Positions 17,243 to 23,453 of a stretch of DNA of 38,223 nt are shown here, one piece after another. A program made the translations under genes and the position numbers. Under the pieces are notes generated by a model that saw only the letters and a program-made list of their open reading frames with translations, did no database searches and was not told where the DNA came from. Position 1 is the stretch's first letter. The number at the start of each line of letters is the position of its first letter. Origin of the DNA: Gemmatimonadota bacterium (lineage in GTDB: Bacteria > Gemmatimonadota > Gemmatimonadetes > Longimicrobiales > Gaopeijiaceae); the NCBI GenBank assembly GCA_022823145.1, contig JAJDXS010000017.1, positions 1-38,223 on the forward strand, read 5' to 3'.

Positions 17243-18371
17243 GCGGACACGCGGTGAACGCGTCGCCCAGCGGGTACTGCAGGTCGCCCGGATAGACGAC
17301 CCACAGGTGTTCCAGTCCGAGATCGTCCTTCACGATGTGCATGGACTTCGTGGTCCGGGGTGCGTCGCTGCACTTGAACTCGAAGCCCCACCGCTTCCCG
17401 CCGCGCAGGAGCATCAGGTCCAGTTCGGCTCCTCGCTGGGTGCGGTAGAAATAGGCTTCGTCGGCGCCATGCGCGATCAGGGTCTGTTCGAGCGCAAACC
17501 CCTCCCAACTGGCCCCGTAGGCCGGGTGGAGTGGCAGTTGCGCGGGATCGTCGAGTCCCAGCAGGGAGTGCAGGATTCCGCTGTCCCGCAGATAGACCCT
17601 GGGTGACTTCACAAGCCGTTTTCCGAGGTTTTCGAACCAGGGGGGCAACACCCTGAGCATGAAGGCCCCCGCCAGCAGGTCGCGGTAGTGGTTGACCGCC
17701 GTGACTCCGATGTCCATCGAACGCCCGATCTCGGCGGCGTTCCAGGTCTGGCCGTGCCGATGGGCCAGCATGCGCCAGAAGCGGCCGAGGGCTTCGGGCG
17801 AAACCCTTGACCCCAAACCGGGAATGTCGCGCTCGAGAAACGTCCGTGTGAAGGCCTGCATCCATCGTCTCCACGCGGCGTTGCTCCGAGCGAGGTAGGC
17901 TCGGGGAAAACCGCCGCGCATCCACAGGAGGTCAAGCTCGTCGGGGCCCACTTCGTCCAGGGAAAGGCCGCCCACGTCGACAAAGAGTATCCGGCCGGCC
18001 AGCGTTTCGGAAACTCCGCGAATGAGATCCCACGATGCGCTGCCGAGAAGGAGAAACACCGACTTGCGGCTGCGATCGTCCGAGATCGGGCGCAGGGTCT
18101 CGAACAAGTGGGGACCGCGCTGAATCTCGTCGATGACGACAAGTCCCTCGCTCCGTCCGAGCAGCCGTTCGGGCGTTGCGGCCAGCGCCTCGCGAGCGGC
18201 CGCAACCTCCAGGTCATAGACGGAGGTTGGACCGTCCCACGTCGCTGCGACCTGCTCGGCGAGCGTGGTCTTGCCAACCTGGCGCGCGCCGAGAAGTGCG
18301 ACAACCGGGGCCTCGTTCAGGCCACCATTGACAGCGGCCAACAGGCGAGCGCGGGGAATATATTGTTGCAT
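17208..18371 (-). CDS. AAA ATPase with DUF4143 domain (intact)
   Basis: This 387-aa ATPase has Walker A at 28-36 (GARQVGKTT), Walker B with Asp81-Glu82 (GLVVIDEIQRGP), a sensor-like strand (SVFLLLGSAS), the SETLAGR block and a C-terminal DUF4143 domain that ends in a nuclease-like fold (FYRTQRGAELDLMLL...GFEFKCSDAP). The family is widespread, often horizontally moved, and of unknown function. The ATG at 18371 gives MQQYIPRARLL, the usual family N-terminus; the frame extends upstream but without family sequence. The start codon lies inside an AT-rich inverted repeat at 18361-18403. It differs clearly in sequence from the decapitated copy next to it, so they are separate acquisitions rather than a fresh tandem duplication. 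Confidence 0.88.
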   Translation of the reverse strand: MQQYIPRARLLAAVNGGLNEAPVVALLGARQVGKTTLAEQVAATWDGPTSVYDLEVAAAREALAATPERLLGRSEGLVVIDEIQRGPHLFETLRPISDDRSRKSVFLLLGSASWDLIRGVSETLAGRILFVDVGGLSLDEVGPDELDLLWMRGGFPRAYLARSNAAWRRWMQAFTRTFLERDIPGLGSRVSPEALGRFWRMLAHRHGQTWNAAEIGRSMDIGVTAVNHYRDLLAGAFMLRVLPPWFENLGKRLVKSPRVYLRDSGILHSLLGLDDPAQLPLHPAYGASWEGFALEQTLIAHGADEAYFYRTQRGAELDLMLLRGGKRWGFEFKCSDAPRTTKSMHIVKDDLGLEHLWVVYPGDLQYPLGDAFTACPLKRIREVRLRA

Positions 18372-18403
18372 ATCTTTTGTCGAATAAGAGATATTCAACA
18401 ATA
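18361..18403. promoter_or_regulatory. AT-rich inverted repeat over the DUF4143 ATPase start codon
   Basis: The left arm TATTGTTGCATATCTTTT (18361-18378) and the right arm AAGAGATATTCAACAATA (18386-18403) pair at 16 of 18 positions around a 7-base loop. The stretch is about three-quarters A+T in a GC-rich window. The ATPase ATG is within the left arm, so the repeat could be an operator, an mRNA hairpin hiding the start, or an element end. No run of T follows on the minus strand, so it is not a typical terminator. Confidence 0.6.
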
Positions 18404-18411
18404 ATCGAGCC

Positions 18412-19983
18412 TCAGAGCTCCGGGAACCCCTCCGGTGGGCGCCTGTGGAGTGTGCCCTGCTCGTAGGCGTAGGCATACCGGAACAGCAGGCCTTCGGCGT
18501 ACGGCCGCGCCAGGATCTGCAGCCCGGTCGGGTGCGTGCCCTCCGTGAATCCCATCGGCACGGTGATCGCGGGCATCCCTGTCGCCGGCGCCACGCGCTG
18601 CGAGTTGTCGCCGCTGTACTCCTCGCGGCCGCGGTCGATGTGGGCGGGCGGGCTGAGCCAGCTCGGGTAGACGACGGCGTCGAGGCCCAGCTCGTCCATG
18701 GCGCTCACGAGGTCGTCGAGGTAGGCCTGGCGCCCCTCGTTTTCGAGGTAGTCGGGGCAGGGGGGATCCCGGTCGGCGGGGTGCACGTCGAGCGGCGATT
18801 CCTCGGCGCGCCGGAGCGAATTCTCCACATAGTCCGAGTACTCGCCCGTCTCCAGCACCTGGACCACGTCGGTGATGGGTGCCGCGTCGCCGAGCGAGTT
18901 CAGGTAGACGTGCATGTCGTAGCGGAAGCGGCCGCAGAACATGTTCTCGCGCTCGAGCTGGGCCTGCACGTCGAAGTCGAAGGGGTCGACGATCTCTGCG
19001 CCCAGCCCGGCGAGCTCGGTAAGCGCGCGCTCGAAGACGGCGACGATGGCCGAGTCGGCGTCCTCCGTGTCGACCAGCGCCCGCAGCACCCCGATGCGCG
19101 CGCCCAGCAGGCCGTCGGCGTCGAGGAAGCTGGTGTAGTCGTCTTCCTGGCGGCCGCGCCCGGCCTCGGTGTAGGGGTCGGCGGGGTCGAACCCGGCCAC
19201 CACGTTGAAGACGCGGGCCACGTCCTCGACGGTGCGGCCCATCGGCCCGGCGATGTCCCGGTCGAAGGAGAGCGGTACCACCCCGTCGCGGCTGGTGAGG
19301 CCGATCGTCGAGCGGATGCCGACCAGCGCAAGCCGCGACGACGGCCCCCGGATCGAGTTGCCGGTGTCGCTGCCCAGCCCGATCAGCCCGAAGTTCGCGG
19401 CGACACCCGAGGCGGTGCCTCCGCTGGAGCCGGCCGGAACGCGGTCGAGGGCGTAGGCGTTGCGGGTCGTGTCGAAGGACGAACTTACCGACTGGCGCGC
19501 GCTGAACGCCCACTCGGCCATGTTGGTCTTGGCCACCACGATCGCACCCGCCTCGCGGATGCGCCGCACCATGAACGCATCGTCGGGGGGGATGCTGTTC
19601 ACCAGCGCGATCGAGCCGGCGGTGGTCACCATGTCGTGCGTGTCGAAGTTGTCCTTGACGAGCATGGGCACGCAGAAGAGAGGGCCGGGCGGCTCGCCCG
19701 CGCCAAGGGCGGCGTCGAGTTCGTCGGCGCGGTCGAGGGCGGCCGGGTTGACGACCGTGATCGCGTTGATCCGGTCCTCGTAGGCTTCGATCCGGTCGAG
19801 GTAGGACTGCACGACCATGCGGCAGGTGGTGTTGCCCGAGAAGATGGCCTCCTGCACGCCGGCGATGGTGGCTTCGACGACGGGGATGGGGGCGGGGTCG
19901 GGGCGGTCGCAGGCGGCGAGTGCGAGTGCGAGGGCGGCGAGGGCCGGGGCGGCGGGTGGTGCACGTCGGGTGGTGGGCGTCAT
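18412..19983 (-). CDS. Amidase-signature-family lipoprotein
   Basis: This 523-aa protein has a lipoprotein signal (LALAAC, Cys25), so it is predicted to be membrane-anchored outside the cytoplasm. The triad is complete: Lys110 (MLVKDNFDTHD), Ser186 (PAGSSGGTA) and nucleophile Ser210 (GSDTGNSIRGPS), again 24 residues apart. The second glycine of the usual GGSIR is Asn here. The ATG at 19983 is preferred because it starts the lipoprotein signal and has an AGGCAGGA ribosome-binding site. It lies 75 bp downstream of the BtuD-like gene on the same strand, so read-through from the cobalamin operon is possible. An amide bond is the expected substrate; the specific compound is unknown. Confidence 0.9.
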   Translation of the reverse strand: MTPTTRRAPPAAPALAALALALAACDRPDPAPIPVVEATIAGVQEAIFSGNTTCRMVVQSYLDRIEAYEDRINAITVVNPAALDRADELDAALGAGEPPGPLFCVPMLVKDNFDTHDMVTTAGSIALVNSIPPDDAFMVRRIREAGAIVVAKTNMAEWAFSARQSVSSSFDTTRNAYALDRVPAGSSGGTASGVAANFGLIGLGSDTGNSIRGPSSRLALVGIRSTIGLTSRDGVVPLSFDRDIAGPMGRTVEDVARVFNVVAGFDPADPYTEAGRGRQEDDYTSFLDADGLLGARIGVLRALVDTEDADSAIVAVFERALTELAGLGAEIVDPFDFDVQAQLERENMFCGRFRYDMHVYLNSLGDAAPITDVVQVLETGEYSDYVENSLRRAEESPLDVHPADRDPPCPDYLENEGRQAYLDDLVSAMDELGLDAVVYPSWLSPPAHIDRGREEYSGDNSQRVAPATGMPAITVPMGFTEGTHPTGLQILARPYAEGLLFRYAYAYEQGTLHRRPPEGFPEL

Positions 19984-20058
19984 GACCGTATTCCTGCCTT
20001 GGGGTGACTGGCTGGCAGGTGCAGTCTTAGCCCGCGCGGGGGCTGACAGCAAGCGGGC

Positions 20059-20871
20059 TCAAGGGTCGTCCCTCCTGAGCGGTATCGTCTGGGGTGCACC
20101 GGTGTCGCGTCCGGGTCCGGGGTGCGCGACGAGCCGGAGCGGCCACTCGTACACGGCCTCCAACACCTCGCGCGAGAGCACTTCTGCGGGGGCGCCGCGT
20201 GCCGTTGCGCGGCCGCGGTCCAGAAGCAGCAGGCGGTCGGCGAAGCGGGCCGCGAGGTTGAGGTCGTGGGTGATCACGAGCACGCCGAGCCCTTCGGCGC
20301 GCAGTTCGCGGAGCAGGTGGAAGAGCTCCATGCGGTAGCGCAGGTCGAGGCCGGCGGTGGGTTCGTCGAGGAGGAGAATGGGGGCTTCCTGGGCGAGTGC
20401 GCGTGCGATCCTGGCGCGCTGCCGTTCACCTCCGGAGAGCTCGCCGAGTTGGCGGTCGGCGAGGTCGGCGACGGCGCACCGCTGCAGTGCCCGCTGCACG
20501 GTTTCCCGGTCGTGGGCACCGGTGCGCTCCCACGGGCCGAGGTGCGCGTAGCGTCCCATCGCTACCATCTCCCGCACCGTGACGGGGAAGGGCGAGGACT
20601 CGGACTGCGGAACGACCGCGAGCGCACGGGCCCGTTCACGGTCGCCGAGTTCGCTCAGCGGGCTGTCGTCGATCCTCACTTGGCCCTGCTGCGGGGCGAG
20701 CGACCCCGTCAGCAGCCTCAGCAGCGTGGTCTTGCCGGCGCCGTTCGGCCCCACGACCGCGAGCAGCCGCCCCGGCGTCACCGAGAGCGAGACCTCACGC
20801 ACGGCCGCCTCCTCCGCGCGTGGATGCGCGAAGGTAAGGCCGCGGCCCCGCAGCACGGGTGCTCCGCTCAC
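20059..20871 (-). CDS. btuD: BtuD-like ABC importer ATPase (cobalamin uptake)
   Basis: This 270-aa ATPase has Walker A 41-49 (GPNGAGKTT), a Q-loop (VVPQS), signature LSGGERQ (145-151), Walker B ILLLDE (165-170), the D-loop AGLDL and switch histidine 202 (VITHD). The MGRYAH...G segment after the Q-loop is typical of the FecE/BtuD siderophore-cobalamin subfamily. The GTG start at 20871 overlaps the permease stop by 4 bp (GTGA), indicating translational coupling. By sequence alone it could serve haem or siderophores. The cobalamin assignment comes from the riboswitch leading the operon. Confidence 0.88.
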   Translation of the reverse strand: MSGAPVLRGRGLTFAHPRAEEAAVREVSLSVTPGRLLAVVGPNGAGKTTLLRLLTGSLAPQQGQVRIDDSPLSELGDRERARALAVVPQSESSPFPVTVREMVAMGRYAHLGPWERTGAHDRETVQRALQRCAVADLADRQLGELSGGERQRARIARALAQEAPILLLDEPTAGLDLRYRMELFHLLRELRAEGLGVLVITHDLNLAARFADRLLLLDRGRATARGAPAEVLSREVLEAVYEWPLRLVAHPGPGRDTGAPQTIPLRRDDP

Positions 20872-21863
20872 CGCCGCCCCCCGCGCATCAGCAGCGCCAC
20901 GAAGAACGGCACCCCGGCCACCGCGGTCACCACTCCCGTTGGCAGCTCGGCCGGTGCCACCACCAGTCGCGCCACCGTGTCGGCCACCAGCAGGAACGCC
21001 GTCCCGGCCAGGAACGACGCGGGGAGAAGCATGCGGTGGTCGTTCCCCCACGCGAGCCGTACCGCGTGCGGCACGATCAGCCCGACGAAGCCGATCACGC
21101 CGGCCGCCGCGACCGCCGCCGCGACCATCAGCGATGCGGCCAGGTACGCGGTCAGCTTCACCCGCTGCACCGCAGCGCCCAGGTAGTGCGCGACCTCCTC
21201 GCCGCGCGACAGGAGGTTGAAGGCGCGGGCCAGCGAGAGCACCGCGGCGCCCGCGGGCACGAGGAGCGCCGCGATCAGCGCGGTCGAGCCCCAGTCCGCG
21301 CCCGACAGGTTGCCCATCATCCAGAAGATCGCCGAGCGGAAGGACTCGACGTCGGCGACCGAGAGCATGAGCAGGATCATCGCGTTGAAGAAGGCGCCGA
21401 TGATCACGCCCGAGAGGATCAGGACTCGCGTGTCCATCCGCCCGGGCGAGGCGCGCCGTGCGACCCCCAGGACGATCGCCATCGCGGCCACGGCGCCGAT
21501 GAATGCGCCCACCGGGAGCGTCCAGGGCACCATGACGCCCAGGCCGGTCACGACGATCGCCACCGCGCCGACCGCGGCTCCCCCCGAGACGCCCAGCACG
21601 TACGGTTCGGCGAGAGGGTTGCGCAGGAGCGCCTGAAAGGTGCAGCCGCTGAGGCCGAGCGCACCGCCGACGAGCGCGGCCAGCGCGGCGCGCGGCAACC
21701 GCAGTTGCAGCAGGATCGACCGCGCAGTGGGGTCGCCGTCGCCGGAGAGGGCGCGCCACAGGTCGCCGGGACCGAGTCCGGAGGCGCCGAAGGAGACGCT
21801 GAAGGCGACCGCGGCCAGGACCACGACCGCGAGGAGGGCGAGCCGACGGGGGGTGCGGGTCAC
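20868..21863 (-). CDS. btuC: BtuC-like ABC importer permease (cobalamin uptake)
   Basis: This 331-aa FecCD-family permease has about ten transmembrane segments, starting LALLAVVVLAAVAFSVSF and including the family blocks RLPRAALAALVGGALGLSG, NPLAEPYVLGVSGGA and GFVGLIVPHAVRL (the cytoplasmic loop that meets the ATPase). The length equals that of E. coli BtuC. The open frame runs far upstream through the riboswitch, but similarity begins at the GTG at 21863, which overlaps the preceding short ORF's stop by 4 bp. Together with the downstream ATPase it would move B12 from periplasm to cytoplasm. The expected periplasmic binding protein is not encoded here. Confidence 0.88.
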   Translation of the reverse strand: MTRTPRRLALLAVVVLAAVAFSVSFGASGLGPGDLWRALSGDGDPTARSILLQLRLPRAALAALVGGALGLSGCTFQALLRNPLAEPYVLGVSGGAAVGAVAIVVTGLGVMVPWTLPVGAFIGAVAAMAIVLGVARRASPGRMDTRVLILSGVIIGAFFNAMILLMLSVADVESFRSAIFWMMGNLSGADWGSTALIAALLVPAGAAVLSLARAFNLLSRGEEVAHYLGAAVQRVKLTAYLAASLMVAAAVAAAGVIGFVGLIVPHAVRLAWGNDHRMLLPASFLAGTAFLLVADTVARLVVAPAELPTGVVTAVAGVPFFVALLMRGGRR

Positions 21864-21973
21864 CCTGATCCGTGCAGGAAGCGGGCCATGCGACGGGCTG
21901 CCTCGAGAGGCGCGCGCCCGCGGACCGACGCGGCGACACGCGCGAGTGCCCGGTCCAGCGAATCGATGTACAC
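21860..21973 (-). CDS. 37-aa ORF between cobalamin riboswitch and btuC
   Basis: GTG at 21973 is preceded by a strong purine run (GAGGGAGGGG) 6 bases away and opens a 37-aa frame, VYIDSLDRALARVAASV then a basic amphipathic helix ending FLHGSG. Its TGA overlaps the permease GTG by 4 bp, so translation of this ORF probably sets translation of btuC. The peptide could be a short leader, or the last helix of a lost upstream gene, the obvious candidate being the binding protein BtuF, left after a deletion that fused the riboswitch to it. I do not recognise it securely. Confidence 0.5.
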   Translation of the reverse strand: MYIDSLDRALARVAASVRGRAPLEAARRMARFLHGSG

Positions 21974-21983
21974 CGGGTCCCCT

Positions 21984-22014
21984 CCCTCGAAGGATGGTGC
22001 GATGGGGGCGAGGG
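21984..22014 (-). promoter_or_regulatory. Candidate ribosome-binding-site-sequestering stem of the btuC leader
   Basis: On the minus strand CCCTCG (22014-22009) can pair with CGAGGG (21989-21984). The second arm is part of the purine-rich ribosome-binding site of the GTG at 21973. A stem here, just after the cobalamin aptamer, would hide that site, consistent with translational control by the riboswitch. Confidence 0.45.
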
Positions 22015-22019
22015 AACCG

Positions 22020-22190
22020 CGTCTCCTGGCTCGAGGCGACGTCGCTCGCCTTCCCGGGGACCTTCGGCCCCAGTGGCCGTCGAGCGCGTCGTGCCGGATC
22101 CCCGATGGATCCGGGCCTCCTACAGTGGCGGGGCCGCGTCGGCTTTGGACCGAGCTTCCGGTGGCCCCCTCGCGTCAGAGGGGCACGATA
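22020..22190 (-). promoter_or_regulatory. Cobalamin riboswitch leading the btuCD operon
   Basis: Read on the minus strand, the conserved cobalamin aptamer boxes appear in order: GGAAGCTCGGTCCAAAGCCG, then GGCCCCGCCACTGTA, then GGCCACTGGGG, GGGAAGGCGAGCG and finally GAGCCAGGAGAC close to 22020. Between them lie the expected complementary arms, such as GGATCC/GGATCC and CGACGTCG. The aptamer binds cobalamin and normally turns expression of B12 uptake genes down. The 5' boundary is approximate. This and the two repeats below fill most of the 355 bp between the short ORF and the PIN toxin. Confidence 0.9.
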
Positions 22191-22239
22191 GCGGGATCGG
22201 GGTGGGTGGGCAACCGGCGCGGTGAAGCCGGCCAGCCTG

Positions 22240-22285
22240 TGTCCCATCCGAGTATGCGGATGTCCTTGGTCATCCCCGCGGAACC
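22240..22285 (-). repeat. 46-bp dispersed repeat, copy 4
   Basis: Read on the minus strand it begins GGTTCCGCGGGGATGACC and ends ATACTCGGATGGGACA. It is 13 bp from copy 5, in the same orientation, and the two share most positions. Confidence 0.75.
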
Positions 22286-22298
22286 ACCGGGGCGCGCC

Positions 22299-22344
22299 TG
22301 TCCCATCGGAGCATGCGAATGTCCGTGGTCATCCCCGCGGAACC
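22299..22344 (-). repeat. 46-bp dispersed repeat, copy 5, containing the end of the PIN toxin gene
   Basis: Read on the minus strand it begins GGTTCCGCGGGGATGACC and ends ATGCTCCGATGGGACA. Its first 16 bases encode the last residues (VPRG) and the TGA stop of the toxin at 22329-22748, so repeat and gene overlap. Confidence 0.75.
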
Positions 22345-22748
22345 GGCAGCGCGACGAAACCCGCAACGATGAAATGGTGGTCCAGCGTCAGGGCCTCGTG
22401 AATCCCCAGCTCGGTCATGACCACGAAGCTGCAAGCATCGGCGAGAGAAAAGGGCTGATCGGAGAAGCGCTCGAGCCAGCGGCGGATCGCGTCATCCACA
22501 CGTTCGGGCGAGACGTGCTCGATCCGGTTCGGGGCCTGCCGGACCGCCTTCAGGAATGCGAGAGCAGCGCCGAGCCCCGCGCGACGGAGCAGCAGTGCAT
22601 GAGTCTCGGCCACGACGAGGTTGGTGGTCACGATCCGCGCGCCCTGGCCGATCCGTTCGCGCAGGGTCCTGGCCAGCACGTCATGATCCGCATGCGCCCG
22701 GTCGGCCAGGGGGTACCACGCGCTGGTGTCGACGAACAGGCCTTTCAC
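22329..22748 (-). CDS. PIN-domain toxin
   Basis: This 139-aa predicted ribonuclease toxin has the PIN acidic residues Asp7 (GLFVDTSAWYPLAD), Glu48 (NLVVAETHALLL), Asp104 (FSLADACSFVV) and Asp123 (ALTLDHHF). The GTG at 22748 overlaps the antitoxin TGA by 4 bp. The longer open frame upstream is the antitoxin region in another frame. Its last four residues and stop codon come from the 46-bp repeat, which suggests that the original 3' end was replaced or that the repeat habitually attaches to such genes. The module sits inside the B12 uptake locus, but nothing suggests it takes part in uptake. Confidence 0.9.
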   Translation of the reverse strand: MKGLFVDTSAWYPLADRAHADHDVLARTLRERIGQGARIVTTNLVVAETHALLLRRAGLGAALAFLKAVRQAPNRIEHVSPERVDDAIRRWLERFSDQPFSLADACSFVVMTELGIHEALTLDHHFIVAGFVALPVPRG

Positions 22749-23095
22749 TCCGAACCGCGCCCGCCCGGACCTCGCGGACGCTGCGACCACGAGGCGATTT
22801 CGGTGGCGGCGAGATAGCGGTCGTGCTCGCGCGCAACGTCGATCACCGAGTCGTCGGCCGCAGATGCGATCCCGATGACGTCCAGCGCCGGGTGACGCTC
22901 CGGATCCGAAAGCTGGCTCTCCAGTGCCTCCAGTCCCCGCCGCAGGACATCGGACTTGGTGGTGTCGAGTTCCGCCGTCAGCCGCTCGAGCTGGTCCCGT
23001 TCACGCGGCCGCAGATAAACCTGAACCGGTTCCGAGACACGCTGTCTGGATGACTTGTCATTATATCGTTTCATGATATCATGATAATACTTCAT
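22745..23095 (-). CDS. Ribbon-helix-helix antitoxin
   Basis: The first ATG (23095) gives 116 aa and a second, in-frame ATG (23074) gives 109 aa. The DNA-binding part is SEPVQVYLRPRERDQLERL followed by TTKSDVLRRGLEALE, a ribbon-helix-helix fold with a strand then two helices. The C-terminal half (PALDVIGIASAADDSVIDVAREHDRYL) would bind the PIN toxin encoded next with a 4-bp overlap. A perfect palindrome lies between the two possible starts, so the second ATG may be the main start in a transcript beginning close by. The frame upstream of 23095 overlaps the opposite riboswitch and is not coding. Confidence 0.85.
   Translation of the reverse strand: MKYYHDIMKRYNDKSSRQRVSEPVQVYLRPRERDQLERLTAELDTTKSDVLRRGLEALESQLSDPERHPALDVIGIASAADDSVIDVAREHDRYLAATEIASWSQRPRGPGGRGSE
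23071..23084. promoter_or_regulatory. Palindromic operator candidate of the antitoxin-toxin operon
   Basis: TCATGATATCATGA is a perfect 14-bp palindrome in a short AT-rich patch overlapping the second possible antitoxin start and just inside the first. Ribbon-helix-helix antitoxins bind such palindromes to repress their own operon. Coordinates may be off by one base. Confidence 0.5.
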
Positions 23096-23185
23096 GTGCA
23101 CGAGTGCCAGCGCGATCCGGCGGGACGAGTTCGCCGTCCCGGCCGGCTTGCGCCTCGGCCGCTGAGTCTCTACCCATTGTTGACA

Positions 23186-23345
23186 GTTCGCAGACGGAGG
23201 GGCGCTCGGAAGTCCGGTGAAAGTCCGGCGCGGCCCCGCCACTGTAAGGGACACGGAACCCCGGTTCCGCAACGACCCGCTCAATCGAGCCACTGGGCAG
23301 CGATGCCTGGGAAGGCGAGCGGATCCGTCCCGAGCCAGGAGACCT
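23186..23345 (+). promoter_or_regulatory. Cobalamin riboswitch leading the btuB-like operon
   Basis: The cobalamin aptamer boxes occur in order: GGAAGTCCGGTGAAAGTCCG (23208), GGCCCCGCCACTGTAAGG, GAGCCACTGGG, GGGAAGGCGAGCGG and GAGCCAGGAGACC (to 23344). Paired arms such as GGAACC/GGTTCC lie between them. It faces away from the minus-strand riboswitch about 1 kb to the left, so both uptake operons should respond to cobalamin together. With the leader that follows, it fills the 358 bp between the antitoxin and the receptor gene. Confidence 0.93.
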
Positions 23346-23423
23346 CTCCTCCGTCACAGGATCAACACCCTCGAGGGAGGGCGTGGTCCCGCGTCCGCGC
23401 TGCAGCGCGGATGTTCGGCCGTG

Positions 23424-23449
23424 CTTCTCCCCGTCCGGAGAAGACGGGG
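23424..23449 (+). promoter_or_regulatory. Two mutually exclusive stems before the btuB-like start codon
   Basis: CTTCTCC (23424-23430) can pair with GGAGAAG (23437-23443), or CCCCGTC (23429-23435) can pair with GACGGGG (23443-23449). The two 7-bp stems share bases and cannot form together. GGAG, the likely ribosome-binding site of the GTG at 23454, is paired in the first stem and in the loop of the second, so this could be the riboswitch's translational output. Inferred from base pairing only. Confidence 0.4.
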
Positions 23450-23453
23450 TCGA

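Noticed and set aside
18445..20007. 520-codon open frame opposite the lipoprotein amidase
   Set aside because: Shadow of a gene with a complete catalytic triad; the composition is unnatural.
20059..21863. Haem or siderophore importer instead of a cobalamin importer
   Set aside because: The protein family allows it, but the operon leader is a cobalamin riboswitch.
21984..22014. Rho-independent terminator in the btuC leader
   Set aside because: The stem is not followed by a run of T on the minus strand and covers the ribosome-binding site instead.
20859..22817. 652-codon open frame opposite btuC and the riboswitch
   Set aside because: It runs through an RNA element and an intact permease on the other strand; no protein character.
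23180..23185. TTGACA as the -35 box of the btuB operon
   Set aside because: Transcription from it would start inside the aptamer, and no -10 box lies 16-18 bases further.
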